From positions 28,334 through 40,761 of the forward strand of contig PLSZ01000221.1 in NCBI GenBank assembly GCA_003164305.1: a stretch of 12,428 bases of DNA. Reading direction: 5' to 3'. Position numbers and translations under genes: made by a program. Below the pieces are notes generated by a model that was not told the DNA's origin, did no database searches, and was given only the letters and a program-made list of their open reading frames with translations. Positions 1-10,545 of the stretch are shown here, one piece after another (positions within the stretch are counted from its first letter, which is position 1; each line of letters starts with the position of its first letter). Source of the DNA: Acetobacteraceae bacterium. Its GTDB lineage: Bacteria; Pseudomonadota; Alphaproteobacteria; Acetobacterales; Acetobacteraceae.

Positions 1-2
1 GC

Positions 3-2045
3 AACGGCGGGTTCAGCCGCGCCGATCCCGCCAGCCTGGTGCTGCCGCCGTTGCAGGACCCGCTCTACGGCTTTCAGGCGGTGAACGTGGAAGCGCAGAT
101 CCGCGATCCGCATTCGTTGCTGCACTGGATGCGCCGGATTTTGTCCGTCCGTAGCCGCGGCAGCTTCTTTGGCCGGGCCGGCATGCGCCTGCTGTATCCC
201 GGCAATCGAAAGATTCTCGCATACGTGCGGGAGCTGGATGCCAAGGCGGTGCTCTGCGTGTTTAACTTGTCCCGTTCCGCGCAGGCCGTCGAACTCGACC
301 TGTCCGCCTGTGCCGGCCGCGTCCCGGTGGAGATGCTTGGCGACAGCATCTTCCCACCCATCGGCCAACTTCCCTATTTGCTCACGCTGCCTCCGTACGG
401 ATTCTACTGGTTTGAGCTGTCCGGAGAGGGCGCCTTGCCGGCGTGGCACACGCCGGCGCCCGAACCGATGCCGGAACTCCGCACCCGTGTCTTCAAGGCG
501 CCGCTCGCCGAAATGCTGGAGGGCCCGTTACGCGCGGACCTCGAGCAAAACGAGTTAAAGGATTACCTGCTCAAGCGCCGATGGTTCTCCGCCAAGGACC
601 GCAAGATATCCGCCGCGCGCTTCGCCAATCTGGCGCCGTTGCCGAATACCGCGGGCGGCGTGGTGATGGCGGAGGTCGCGGTCAGCGTTGGCGACGCCAC
701 CGAATACTTCAGTCTCCCACTCGCGACCGTCGATGAAACAGACGCGATTACGGCCTTGCCGGCGCAACTCGCGTTGGGTCGATTTCGTCGCGGCCGGCGC
801 GCCGGATTCATTACGGATGCGTTCGCGTCGGACGCGTTCGCGAACGCCGTTCTGGCGGCCCTGCGCTCCGGTACGACGATCTCCACCGTCGATGAAACCA
901 AGGGTGAACTTCGCTTTATTCCCGCCTCGCCTCTGAACGAGGTCACACTGCCCGCCGACGCCGGAATCCGCCGCTTCTCCGCCGAACAATCCAATTCCAG
1001 CCTGGTCATCGGCGACACCGTCGTCATCAAAATTCTCCGCCATATGACGTCCGGAATCCACCCCGAAGTCGAAATGACGAGGTTTCTGACCAACGCGGGA
1101 GTTACCGCCATCGCATCCCTTCTGGGCTATGCGGAGCGCGCGTCCCCGAATGGAGAACCGGTAACCGTTCTGATCGCGCAATCCTTCGTTCGGAACCAGG
1201 GCGATGCCTGGGGCTGGACGCTGGAATGGCTGCGCCGGGCATTGAGCGAGGTCGCCACCGGCCGCCCCGAAGAGGGCGATCCCTTTGCCGGTTATCTCGG
1301 CTTTGCCACCGCGGTCGGCCGCCGCCTGGCGGAGGTTCACGCCGCTCTCGCCATGCCGAACAACGATCCAGCCTTCGCGCCGGAACCGGCGACCGCGCGC
1401 GACCACACCGCATGGGCCGCCTCCGCCGCGCGACAATTGGAAGCCGTCCTTGACACGCTGGCCAACCGCGGTGGCTGTGACGACCTGGAAACGGAAAAAA
1501 CCGTGGCCTTCCTGGTTGAACAGCGTCGGCCACTGTTGCAGGCGGTACGGCGCCTGGGAACGGCGCACGGCGCCATCCTCAGGACTCGCGTGCACGGCGA
1601 TTTCCATCTCGGTCAGGTTCTTGTCGCGCAAGGCGACGCGGTGATCATCGACTTTGAAGGTGAGCCCGCGCGTAGCCTCGCCGAGCGCCGCGCCAAAACC
1701 TCGCCGATGAAGGATGTCGCTGGGTTGTTGCGCAGTTTCGACTACGCCGCGGCAATGCTACCGATGGAGAGCGCGATGACGGATATGCCTTCAGCCGAAC
1801 GGCGCCATGCCGCCCTCAATGTTTGGCAACAGGCGACGACCGAGGCGTTTCTCGGCGCTTATCGCGCGGTTGCCGAGTCGCAACCGCATCCCTGGCTGCG
1901 CCCATCGGGGGAGCAAGAGATCATGGACATTTTTCTGATCGAGAAAGTCGCATATGAAATTGCCTATGAGATCGCGAACCGGCCCGGTTGGATCCATGTG
2001 CCGCTGGGGGGTCTCGATCGGTTGGCACGCCGGTTGCTCGCGTGA
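3..2045 (+). CDS. treS: Trehalose synthase-maltokinase fusion protein (5'-truncated by window edge)
   Basis: Bifunctional cytoplasmic enzyme: the TreS part interconverts trehalose and maltose, and the C-terminal maltokinase part phosphorylates maltose with ATP to maltose-1-phosphate, the GlgE donor. The frame is open from nt 3 ([10 protein letters not shown], then [14 protein letters not shown], a conserved late TreS motif), so the start and all TreS catalytic residues lie upstream; 680 residues are visible. Fragment residues 1 to about 150 are the end of the TreS barrel and its beta-sandwich ([29 protein letters not shown]). From about 165 comes the maltokinase cap ([14 protein letters not shown]), then the aminoglycoside-phosphotransferase-like fold: SNSSLVIGD and Lys343 in VVIKILR (ATP binding), HGDFHLGQ with catalytic Asp533, IDFEGEP with metal-binding Asp550, and [11 protein letters not shown]. 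Such fusions are common and usually about 1,100 residues, so roughly 400 are missing. The stop shares one base with the glgB start. Function is near certain; the unseen N-terminus is assumed intact. Confidence 0.95.
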   Translation, partial: NGGFSRADPASLVLPPLQDPLYGFQAVNVEAQIRDPHSLLHWMRRILSVRSRGSFFGRAGMRLLYPGNRKILAYVRELDAKAVLCVFNLSRSAQAVELDLSACAGRVPVEMLGDSIFPPIGQLPYLLTLPPYGFYWFELSGEGALPAWHTPAPEPMPELRTRVFKAPLAEMLEGPLRADLEQNELKDYLLKRRWFSAKDRKISAARFANLAPLPNTAGGVVMAEVAVSVGDATEYFSLPLATVDETDAITALPAQLALGRFRRGRRAGFITDAFASDAFANAVLAALRSGTTISTVDETKGELRFIPASPLNEVTLPADAGIRRFSAEQSNSSLVIGDTVVIKILRHMTSGIHPEVEMTRFLTNAGVTAIASLLGYAERASPNGEPVTVLIAQSFVRNQGDAWGWTLEWLRRALSEVATGRPEEGDPFAGYLGFATAVGRRLAEVHAALAMPNNDPAFAPEPATARDHTAWAASAARQLEAVLDTLANRGGCDDLETEKTVAFLVEQRRPLLQAVRRLGTAHGAILRTRVHGDFHLGQVLVAQGDAVIIDFEGEPARSLAERRAKTSPMKDVAGLLRSFDYAAAMLPMESAMTDMPSAERRHAALNVWQQATTEAFLGAYRAVAESQPHPWLRPSGEQEIMDIFLIEKVAYEIAYEIANRPGWIHVPLGGLDRLARRLLA

Positions 2046-4225
2046 TGGACGCCGCCGTCTCCATAACGCCTGAGGTGAGCGACGCCGAGATCGAGGCGCT
2101 TGTGCATGGCCACCATGGCGACCCGTTTTCGGTACTAGGCCGTCACGGATCCGAATTGCGCTGCCTGGCGCCCGGAGCGGAAGGCGTGGACGTGCTGTCC
2201 GAGAACGCAACGGTCGTCGCGCGGCTCGAACGCCGCCACGCCGCGGGTTTCTTCACCGGCATCATCCCCGCCCGCCAACCATATCTACTCCGTATCAACT
2301 GGGCCGGCGGCCCCGAGGAAACCGAAGACCCTTATTCCTTCGGTCCAACCCTGGGTTCCCTCGATCTTCACTTGTTCTCCGAGGGCCGCCATTTCGAACT
2401 GGGACGCGTTTTCGGCGCGCGTTGCGTGACCGTGAACGGAGTCGCTGGGGTGCGCTTCGCGGTCTGGGCGCCAAACGCGAGTCGCGTTTCGGTCGTTGGG
2501 GATTTCAACACCTGGGATGGCCGCCGCCATCCGATGCGTAAACGTGCCGAAGCCGGGCTGTGGGAAATCTTCATTCCACGCATCGGTCCGGGCACGCTCT
2601 ATAAATACGAATTACTCGACGCGTATGGGTATTTGCTGCCGCAAAAGGCGGATCCGTTGGCCCAGGAAACCGAGTTGCCGCCGGGCACCGCCTCCCGCGT
2701 GACGCATCCGATGCCGCATGCATGGGAGGATGCAGATTGGATGGCCTCCCGCGGCGCGCGTCAGGACGTCGCCGCGCCGATCTCCATTTATGAGGTGCAG
2801 GCGGGGTCATGGTGGCGCGACGGAAGCGGTGACGCGCCAGATTGGGACGGCCTGGCCGATCGGCTGATCCCCTATGTGAGCGATCTCGGCTTCACGCATA
2901 TTGAGTTCATGCCGGTTGCCGAATATCCCTTCGGCGGCTCCTGGGGTTATCAACCCTTGGGCTTGTTCGCGCCGACCGCGCGGTTCGGATCGCCGGACGG
3001 GTTTGCCCGCTTTGTCGATCGCGCGCATCAGGCGGGCATCGGCATCGTCCTGGACTGGGTTCCGGCGCATTTCCCAACCGACGCACACGGCCTGTATCGC
3101 TTCGACGGCACCGCGCTTTACGAACATGCCGATCCAAGGGAGGGATTTCATAAGGACTGGAATACCGCGATCTATAATTTCGGCCGCTACGAAGTTCGCG
3201 GGTTTCTGATCGCCAGCGCGGTCCATTGGCTGGAGAAGTACCACATCGACGGCCTCCGTGTCGATGCCGTCGCATCGATGCTATACCGAGATTACTCGCG
3301 GGAGGCGGGTCAATGGATTCCCAACCGTTACGGCGGTCGGGAAAATCTGGAGGCGGTGGACTTCCTGCGTGAGGTCAACGCCGTCGTCGCGGAGCGTTGC
3401 CCGGGCACGATGATGATCGCCGAAGAAAGCACCGCGTGGCCTGGCGTGACCGCGCCTATCAGCAGCGGAGGGCTCGGCTTCACTTTCAAGTGGAACATGG
3501 GGTGGATGCACGATACCCTCCACTACATGAAAGAAGATCCGATCAATCGAGGGTGGCACCACGACAGCATGACCTTCGGCTTGGTCTATGCGTGGTCAGA
3601 ACGTTTCATTTTGCCTCTGTCGCACGATGAAGTGGTCTATGGCAAAGGCTCGTTGCTCGACCGGATGCCTGGAGATCCCTGGCGTCGCTTCGCCAATCTC
3701 CGGGCGTATCTCGCCTTCATGTGGGCGCATCCGGGGAAGAAGTTGCTGTTCATGGGCGGCGAGTTCGCGCAGCCAGCCGAGTGGAATCACGACACGGCGC
3801 TGGCGTGGCATCTCCTGGATGACGCGGCCCACCGCGGTGTGCAAAGCCTGGTTACCGATTTGAACACCCTGTTGCGCACGCGGCCCGCGTTGCATCGATG
3901 GGACGCACGACCGGAGGGATTTCGTTGGGTCGTCGGCAACGACCGCGCGCAAAGCGTGTTCGCGTGGCTGCGTCTGGCGGATAACGCGCCGCCGGTTCTG
4001 GCGGTCTCCAACATGACGCCGGTGCCGCGGTTCGGTTACCGGATTGGTGTTCCATCGGACGGATGGTGGCGGGAAATTCTCAACACCGACGCGGTATCGT
4101 ATGGCGGCGGCGGCATCGGCAACGCGGGGCGCGTTCACGCCGACGCGAACCCATCGCACGGCCAACCCGCTTCGGTCTCGCTGACCTTGCCTCCGCTCGC
4201 CACGCTTTTACTGACCCCGGAATGA
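2045..4225 (+). CDS. glgB: 1,4-alpha-glucan branching enzyme GlgB
   Basis: Forms alpha-1,6 branch points in glycogen by cutting an alpha-1,4 chain and reattaching it. The 726-residue length matches full-length bacterial GlgB. Order: N-terminal branching-enzyme domain (about 12-115, with HGDPFSVLG), CBM48 (about 125-215, with [20 protein letters not shown]), GH13 barrel (about 246-620) and a C-terminal beta domain. The catalytic residues are all present: nucleophile Asp407 in GLRVDAV, acid/base Glu460 in MIAEES, and transition-state Asp528 in [10 protein letters not shown]. Their spacing equals that of the E. coli enzyme (D405, E458, D526). The ATG at 2045 is chosen because the conserved N-terminus begins about 11 residues later; an in-frame ATG at 1988 would overlap treS by 58 nt and add unconserved residues. 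The treS stop and this start overlap as TGATG. I see no clear Shine-Dalgarno sequence, so translation is probably coupled to treS. Confidence 0.97.
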   Translation: MDAAVSITPEVSDAEIEALVHGHHGDPFSVLGRHGSELRCLAPGAEGVDVLSENATVVARLERRHAAGFFTGIIPARQPYLLRINWAGGPEETEDPYSFGPTLGSLDLHLFSEGRHFELGRVFGARCVTVNGVAGVRFAVWAPNASRVSVVGDFNTWDGRRHPMRKRAEAGLWEIFIPRIGPGTLYKYELLDAYGYLLPQKADPLAQETELPPGTASRVTHPMPHAWEDADWMASRGARQDVAAPISIYEVQAGSWWRDGSGDAPDWDGLADRLIPYVSDLGFTHIEFMPVAEYPFGGSWGYQPLGLFAPTARFGSPDGFARFVDRAHQAGIGIVLDWVPAHFPTDAHGLYRFDGTALYEHADPREGFHKDWNTAIYNFGRYEVRGFLIASAVHWLEKYHIDGLRVDAVASMLYRDYSREAGQWIPNRYGGRENLEAVDFLREVNAVVAERCPGTMMIAEESTAWPGVTAPISSGGLGFTFKWNMGWMHDTLHYMKEDPINRGWHHDSMTFGLVYAWSERFILPLSHDEVVYGKGSLLDRMPGDPWRRFANLRAYLAFMWAHPGKKLLFMGGEFAQPAEWNHDTALAWHLLDDAAHRGVQSLVTDLNTLLRTRPALHRWDARPEGFRWVVGNDRAQSVFAWLRLADNAPPVLAVSNMTPVPRFGYRIGVPSDGWWREILNTDAVSYGGGGIGNAGRVHADANPSHGQPASVSLTLPPLATLLLTPE

Positions 4226-4226
4226 C

Positions 4227-4241
4227 CTCCCCGCGAGGGAG
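4227..4241 (+). other. Short intercistronic hairpin after the glgB stop
   Basis: A perfect 5-bp stem (CTCCC / GGGAG) with loop CGCGA begins two bases after the glgB stop codon. No T-run follows, so it is not an intrinsic terminator. It lies in the 48-nt glgB-glgX spacer and could protect or separate the messages, but a stem this short is expected by chance in GC-rich DNA. Confidence 0.3.
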
Positions 4242-4273
4242 ACGCCGGGCTTTGTGCCGCAGCTTTCAACGAA

Positions 4274-6400
<2,127 letters not shown>

Positions 6401-6413
6401 GCGTCACCGCCGA

Positions 6414-6449
6414 ATTCATCCCGAGGTTAAGGAACCGCCCAGGGTGAAT
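6414..6449 (+). other. Nested stem-loop in the glgX-treZ spacer
   Basis: The outer arms ATTCATCCC (6414-6422) and GGGTGAAT (6442-6449) pair over 8 bp with one bulged T (6419). An inner stem GGTT/AACC (6425-6428 with 6433-6436) closes an AAGG loop. There is no T-tract, so this is not a rho-independent terminator. The right arm carries GGGTGA and abuts AGGG, the only Shine-Dalgarno-like sequence for a GTG start at 6451, so the structure could hide that site. It could equally be a processing or stability element. It was found by eye and no folding energy was computed. Confidence 0.35.
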
Positions 6450-6456
6450 CGTGGTT
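6431..6456 (+). promoter_or_regulatory. Candidate GGAAC-type (EcfG/RpoE2-like) promoter upstream of treZ-malQ-treY
   Basis: GGAAC (6431-6435) is followed after 17 nt by GGTT (6453-6456). The alphaproteobacterial general-stress sigma factors EcfG/RpoE2 recognise GGAAC, then about 16-17 nt, then CGTT (in Sinorhizobium described as GGAAC-N18-19-TT). This site has one mismatch to CGTT and fits the looser form. It lies in the widest gap of the cluster, before the trehalose-forming genes, whose products are commonly stress-induced. GGAAC alone recurs many times inside the coding regions here, and the taxon is uncertain, so this is a weak inference. If it is real, transcription would begin near 6463 and the GTG at 6451 could not be the start on that transcript. 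Confidence 0.3.
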
Positions 6457-6552
6457 TCCCAGGACATCCGAACAGTCCGCGGGTCCTCCATGCCATCATC
6501 AACACGACGTTCTCGCTTCAAGGGAATACCTCGCACCGAGCGCGGCCACCAC

Positions 6553-9500
6553 ATGCCCTTTGGCGCCGAGGTCCAGCCGGATGGTGCCGTCCGTTTCCGG
6601 CTTTGGGCACCCACGCACGAGCGGATTAATCTTGAACTGGACGATCGGTCCGAGCCTCTGCCAATGCGCCAAACTGACGACGGATGGCATGAACTAACCA
6701 CGGACCGCGCCCGGCCGGGAACGCGATACGGGTTCGTGTTGCCGGACGGTTTGCGAGTGCCCGACCCCGCCTCGCGGCATCAACCTAAAGATGTCCACGG
6801 GCAAAGCGAGGTGGTCGATCCCACCGCGTACAACTGGGCCGATGCGGGTTGGCGGGGCCGCCCCTGGGAAGAAGCTGTCGTCTACGAACTTCACGTCGGT
6901 GCGTTTACGCCGGAGGGCACGTTTCAGGCCGCCATCGGCAAATTGGATCACCTGGTCGCGCTCGGCGTGACGGCGATCGAACTGATGCCGATCGGCGATT
7001 TTCCGGGCAAGCGGAACTGGGGCTATGACGGTGTGCTGCCTTATGCGCCGGATAGCGAATACGGCCGTCCAGAGGACTTGAAGGTATTGGTGGACGCCGC
7101 TCATGCCAGGCGATTGATGGTGTTGTTGGACGTCGTGTACAACCACTTCGGGCCGGAGGGCGCCTACCTCCATGCTATCGCGCCGAATACGTTCACCGAC
7201 CGTCACAAAACCCCGTGGGGCGCGGCCATCAACATGGACGGATCGGACAGTGGGCCGGTGCGCAATTACTTCATACACAACGCGCTCTACTGGATCGAGG
7301 AATTTAATCTCGACGGACTGCGGCTGGATGCGGTGCATGCGATCCTTGATGAAAGTCCCCGGCATTTGCTGGATGAACTGGCGGAGCGCGTGCACGCCGC
7401 GGCACCGGACCGGCACGTGCACCTGATTCTGGAGAACGAGGAAAACGCGGCCCATCGCCTGGAACGTCGCGAAGGCGGTCCTGAGGGGATCACTCAAGGT
7501 GATAGCGTGCCGAAATCGTTCACCGCGCAGTGGAATGACGACGTGCACCATGTCCTGCACGTCGCCGCGACTGGCGATGATCAGGGCTACTACGCGGATT
7601 ACAAGGGCGATACCGCGAAGTTGGGGCGCGCCTTGGCCGAGGGGTTCGCCTTCCAGGGCGACCACATGCCTTATCGCGGGCGGCCTCGCGGCGAACACAG
7701 CGCGCATTTGCCGCCCACCGCTTTTATCGGATTTATTCAGAACCATGACCAAATCGGCAATCGTCCGTTCGGCGATCGGCTCACCGCCATCGCGTCGCCG
7801 GAAGCAGTGCGCGCCGTGGCCGCGATATACCTGTTGCTGCCGCAAATACCGATGTTGTTCATGGGCGAGGAATGGGGCGCCGCGCAACCCTTTCCGTTCT
7901 TCTGTGACTTCGAACCTGCCCTGGCGGAAGCAGTCCGCCAAGGCCGCCGTGAAGAATTTGCCCGTTTCCCCGAATTCCACGATCCGGTGACACGAGATCG
8001 CATCCCTGACCCAACGGCTGAAGAAACCTTCGCATCCGCTAAATTGGCATGGGACGACGTGTTGCGCGCGCCACACGCGGGATGGCTGGATTGGTATTGC
8101 CGCGTTCTGGCCACGCGACATGAAGCCATCATACCTCGACTGCCGGAAATACGCTCGGGCGGACGGTTTGACGTGGTCGGCGAAGGCGCTGTCGTGGTGC
8201 GCTGGCCTCTGAGCGACTCCAGCGCCGAACTAATGCTGGCGACGAACCTTTCCGGCGTCCCTGTCTCGGGCTTTCCACCGGCCGAAGGCGACGTGTTGTG
8301 GCGCGAAGGCGAGCAGGACGACGAAGGTTGGTTCGGTCCCTGGGCGGTTCGATGGTCGATCCCGACCTCGGCGCGAACCCTCGCCATCGACACCGCATTG
8401 CATCGTCTCGCGGAACGAATGGGCATCGAACCTGAATTCCGCGATGTCAGAGGCCAGATGGTGCGCGCGAGCACCGAAGCGAAGCACGCGTTGCTCGCCG
8501 CCATGGGCCATGCGGTGCGGGATGAGGCCGCGGCGGCCGAGGCTCTCACCGCATTGGACCGCGCGGATTGGCTTAGCCCGCTCCCGCCGGTTCTGGTCGT
8601 CCGGGAAGGCGCGCACGTTGAGGTGGAGCTTGTGCTCCCCGCGGAAACCACCACCATGATCGCGTGGCGGCTGGACCTGGAAGAAGGCGGTCGCCGCTCT
8701 GGCAGGGTCGCGTTCAAGCAGCTTGAGTGGATAGCCGCGCGCGATCTTGGTGGCCAACGAATCGAACGCCGCGAGCTGTTGCTGGGTGACGATCTTCCTT
8801 GTGGTTATCACCATCTGACCGTGGCCCCCGGTGGTGCCTCGATGACTTTGGTGGTCACGCCCGGCCAATGCTGGCTGCCCGCGGGGGCGCCGAGGCTATG
8901 GGGGATCGCGACGCAACTTTACTTGCTGCGTTCGGGGAATAACTGGGGCATCGGCGACTACACCGATCTCCGGAATTTGGTAGATCTCGCGGCATCGCAC
9001 GGCGCCGCTGTGATCGGCCTCAATCCATTGCACGCGATGTTCATCGACAATCCCGGTCACGCGAGTCCATATTCACCCGCCAGTCGCCTGTTGTTGAATG
9101 TGCTGAACATCGACGTCGCGGCGATACCGGAGTTGCGCGATCGGTCCGAATTGCTTGCCGCACGCACGTACCAGGAACAGATCGAGACCTGTCGCGCCAC
9201 GCGTCTGGTCGATTACGCCGCGGTGACTCGATTGAAAATGTCGGTGCAGGAAAAGCTGTTCGATATTTGCCGATCCGCGCCCGAAGAGCCGCGTTGGCGT
9301 GTGTTTCAGACGTTCCGATCCGAACGTGGGGCGGTGCTGGAGCAAAACTGCCTGTTCCTGGCATTGCGCGAGCATTTCGCACGGAAGGACGCCGCTCGCG
9401 CCGACTGGCATAACTGGCCGGACGAATACACTGACCCAGCCTCACCGGCGGTCGCCGAATTTAAGCGGCGGAACCAAGGCCGCATCGACTTCCTCGCCTG

Positions 9501-10545
9501 GACGCAGTGGCTGGCGGATTCACAATTGAGTGAAGCCGCGTCGGCGGCGTCCAGGCGTGGCATGGCCGTGGGGCTGTATCGCGACCTCGCGATCGGCGCG
9601 GATCGTTCCGGTTCGGAGACATGGGTGAACCCTTCGGCGGTGGTGTCCGGCGCGCAGGTTGGCGCGCCGCCCGACATTGGGAATCCCGTCGGTCAAGACT
9701 GGGGTTTGCCTCCATTCCTCCCACGCGCTTTGCGCCAGCAAGGGTATCGCGGCTTTATCGACCTGATCCGCGCCAATATGCGGCATGCGGGAGGCTTGCG
9801 GATCGATCACGTCATGGGATTGCAGCACCTCTGGTGGGTGCCGGCGGGGAAAACGCCCGCCGACGGCGCTTACGTGCGCTATCCAATGGACGATCTGATC
9901 GGGATTCTGGCTCTGGAAAGCCATAGGCACCATTGCCTCGTGGTCGGCGAGGATCTGGGCACCGTGCCCGAAGGCTTTCGCGAAGCGATGACGGCCGCGA
10001 ATATCCTGTCATATCGCGTGTTGTTCTTCGAACAAGACGGCGCGAGTGGTGAGTTCCTGCCTTCCGAAGGTTACCCGAAGCTGGCGCTCGCCGTCGTTGG
10101 AAATCACGACCTACCGACATTGCGCGGATGGTGGGAGGGCCGCGATCTGGAGCTGAAAGCGCACCTCGACCTGTTCCCCGGCGGGTCCGAGGAAGCCGCG
10201 GGGCAATGTGAGGTGCGATCGCGCGATCGCTCGCTGCTTCTGAAGGCACTGAAGCGAGAGGGGTTGCTGCCATCCGGCGAACAGCCTGATGCCGCGACAC
10301 TGGCTCGGGCGGTGCACGCGTATCTGGCACGCACACCATCCATCCTGGCGATGGCGCAAATCGACGACCTGACCGGGGAAGCCGATCCGGTGAACATGCC
10401 AACCACATCGAACGAACATCCGAACTGGCGGCGCCGGCTTCGCATGACATTGGAAGAGTTGGCCGACAGCCCGGACTTCAATGAGATTGCTCGAATGTTC
10501 AACGCCGAACGTGGAGCGGTGGCAAAGGCACACGGCCATGTCTGA
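6553..10545 (+). CDS. treZ-malQ: TreZ-MalQ fusion: maltooligosyltrehalose trehalohydrolase joined to 4-alpha-glucanotransferase
   Basis: One 1,330-residue frame carries two enzymes. TreZ (about 1-612) hydrolyses maltooligosyltrehalose to free trehalose: it has an N-terminal CBM48-like domain (VRFRLWAP) and a GH13 barrel with Asp259 (DGLRLDAVHAI), Glu294 (LILENEEN) and Asp399 (FIQNHDQIGNR). MalQ (about 616-1330) transfers glucan segments between maltodextrins: it has an N-terminal region starting at LHRLAERMGIEPEF and a GH77 domain from about 777, with SPYSPASRLLLN, Asp1085 (LRIDHVMGL), Glu1133 (VVGEDLGTVPEGF) and Asp1186 (GNHDLPTLRGWW). All six catalytic residues are present, so both halves look active. 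The junction near nt 8365-8400 has only about ten linker residues and no stop. The ATG at 6553 (MPFGAEVQPDG) is preferred because homology begins there. In-frame starts at 6490 (ATG) and 6451 (GTG, with AGGG 6 nt upstream) would add 21 or 34 residues that have A/T-ended codons unlike the rest. The end overlaps treY by 8 nt. Confidence 0.94.
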   Translation: MPFGAEVQPDGAVRFRLWAPTHERINLELDDRSEPLPMRQTDDGWHELTTDRARPGTRYGFVLPDGLRVPDPASRHQPKDVHGQSEVVDPTAYNWADAGWRGRPWEEAVVYELHVGAFTPEGTFQAAIGKLDHLVALGVTAIELMPIGDFPGKRNWGYDGVLPYAPDSEYGRPEDLKVLVDAAHARRLMVLLDVVYNHFGPEGAYLHAIAPNTFTDRHKTPWGAAINMDGSDSGPVRNYFIHNALYWIEEFNLDGLRLDAVHAILDESPRHLLDELAERVHAAAPDRHVHLILENEENAAHRLERREGGPEGITQGDSVPKSFTAQWNDDVHHVLHVAATGDDQGYYADYKGDTAKLGRALAEGFAFQGDHMPYRGRPRGEHSAHLPPTAFIGFIQNHDQIGNRPFGDRLTAIASPEAVRAVAAIYLLLPQIPMLFMGEEWGAAQPFPFFCDFEPALAEAVRQGRREEFARFPEFHDPVTRDRIPDPTAEETFASAKLAWDDVLRAPHAGWLDWYCRVLATRHEAIIPRLPEIRSGGRFDVVGEGAVVVRWPLSDSSAELMLATNLSGVPVSGFPPAEGDVLWREGEQDDEGWFGPWAVRWSIPTSARTLAIDTALHRLAERMGIEPEFRDVRGQMVRASTEAKHALLAAMGHAVRDEAAAAEALTALDRADWLSPLPPVLVVREGAHVEVELVLPAETTTMIAWRLDLEEGGRRSGRVAFKQLEWIAARDLGGQRIERRELLLGDDLPCGYHHLTVAPGGASMTLVVTPGQCWLPAGAPRLWGIATQLYLLRSGNNWGIGDYTDLRNLVDLAASHGAAVIGLNPLHAMFIDNPGHASPYSPASRLLLNVLNIDVAAIPELRDRSELLAARTYQEQIETCRATRLVDYAAVTRLKMSVQEKLFDICRSAPEEPRWRVFQTFRSERGAVLEQNCLFLALREHFARKDAARADWHNWPDEYTDPASPAVAEFKRRNQGRIDFLAWTQWLADSQLSEAASAASRRGMAVGLYRDLAIGADRSGSETWVNPSAVVSGAQVGAPPDIGNPVGQDWGLPPFLPRALRQQGYRGFIDLIRANMRHAGGLRIDHVMGLQHLWWVPAGKTPADGAYVRYPMDDLIGILALESHRHHCLVVGEDLGTVPEGFREAMTAANILSYRVLFFEQDGASGEFLPSEGYPKLALAVVGNHDLPTLRGWWEGRDLELKAHLDLFPGGSEEAAGQCEVRSRDRSLLLKALKREGLLPSGEQPDAATLARAVHAYLARTPSILAMAQIDDLTGEADPVNMPTTSNEHPNWRRRLRMTLEELADSPDFNEIARMFNAERGAVAKAHGHV
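10215..10230. repeat. 16-bp perfect palindrome, two tandem GCGATCGC octamers
   Basis: GCGATCGC occurs twice back to back inside the malQ part, giving a 16-bp perfect palindrome that encodes part of VRSRDRS. The octamer is the core of the HIP1 repeat of cyanobacteria, but I noticed no other copy in the window. It is most likely a by-product of CGC/GAT-rich codon use. Confidence 0.5.
10524..10528 (+). promoter_or_regulatory. Ribosome-binding site of treY within the end of treZ-malQ
   Basis: AAAGG lies 9 nt before the treY ATG at 10538, inside the last codons of the fusion gene. It is the clearest Shine-Dalgarno-like sequence at any gene start here. It supports the chosen start and the 8-nt overlap, and suggests treY is translated by its own initiation as well as by coupling. 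Confidence 0.5.

Noticed and set aside
816..845. Two tandem 15-nt units encoding [10 protein letters not shown]
   Set aside because: Only 11 of 15 bases match, and the residues fit the normal maltokinase pattern, so it is not a meaningful repeat.
555..1631. Open reading frame of 358 residues on the minus strand, antisense to the maltokinase domain
   Set aside because: It is Gly/Arg-rich with no recognisable motif and mirrors the conserved maltokinase frame.
1988..2047. Earlier ATG for glgB at 1988
   Set aside because: It would overlap treS by 58 nt and add 19 unconserved residues; the TGATG junction at 2043-2047 is the usual coupled start.
6401..6450. Possible transcription terminator between glgX and treZ
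   Set aside because: The stem-loop there has no following T-run and the next gene lies close on the same strand.
6694..8121. Open reading frame of 475 residues on the minus strand, antisense to TreZ
   Set aside because: It is a shadow of the TreZ coding frame in GC-rich DNA. The sense frame has complete GH13 motifs, while the antisense product shows no recognisable motif.
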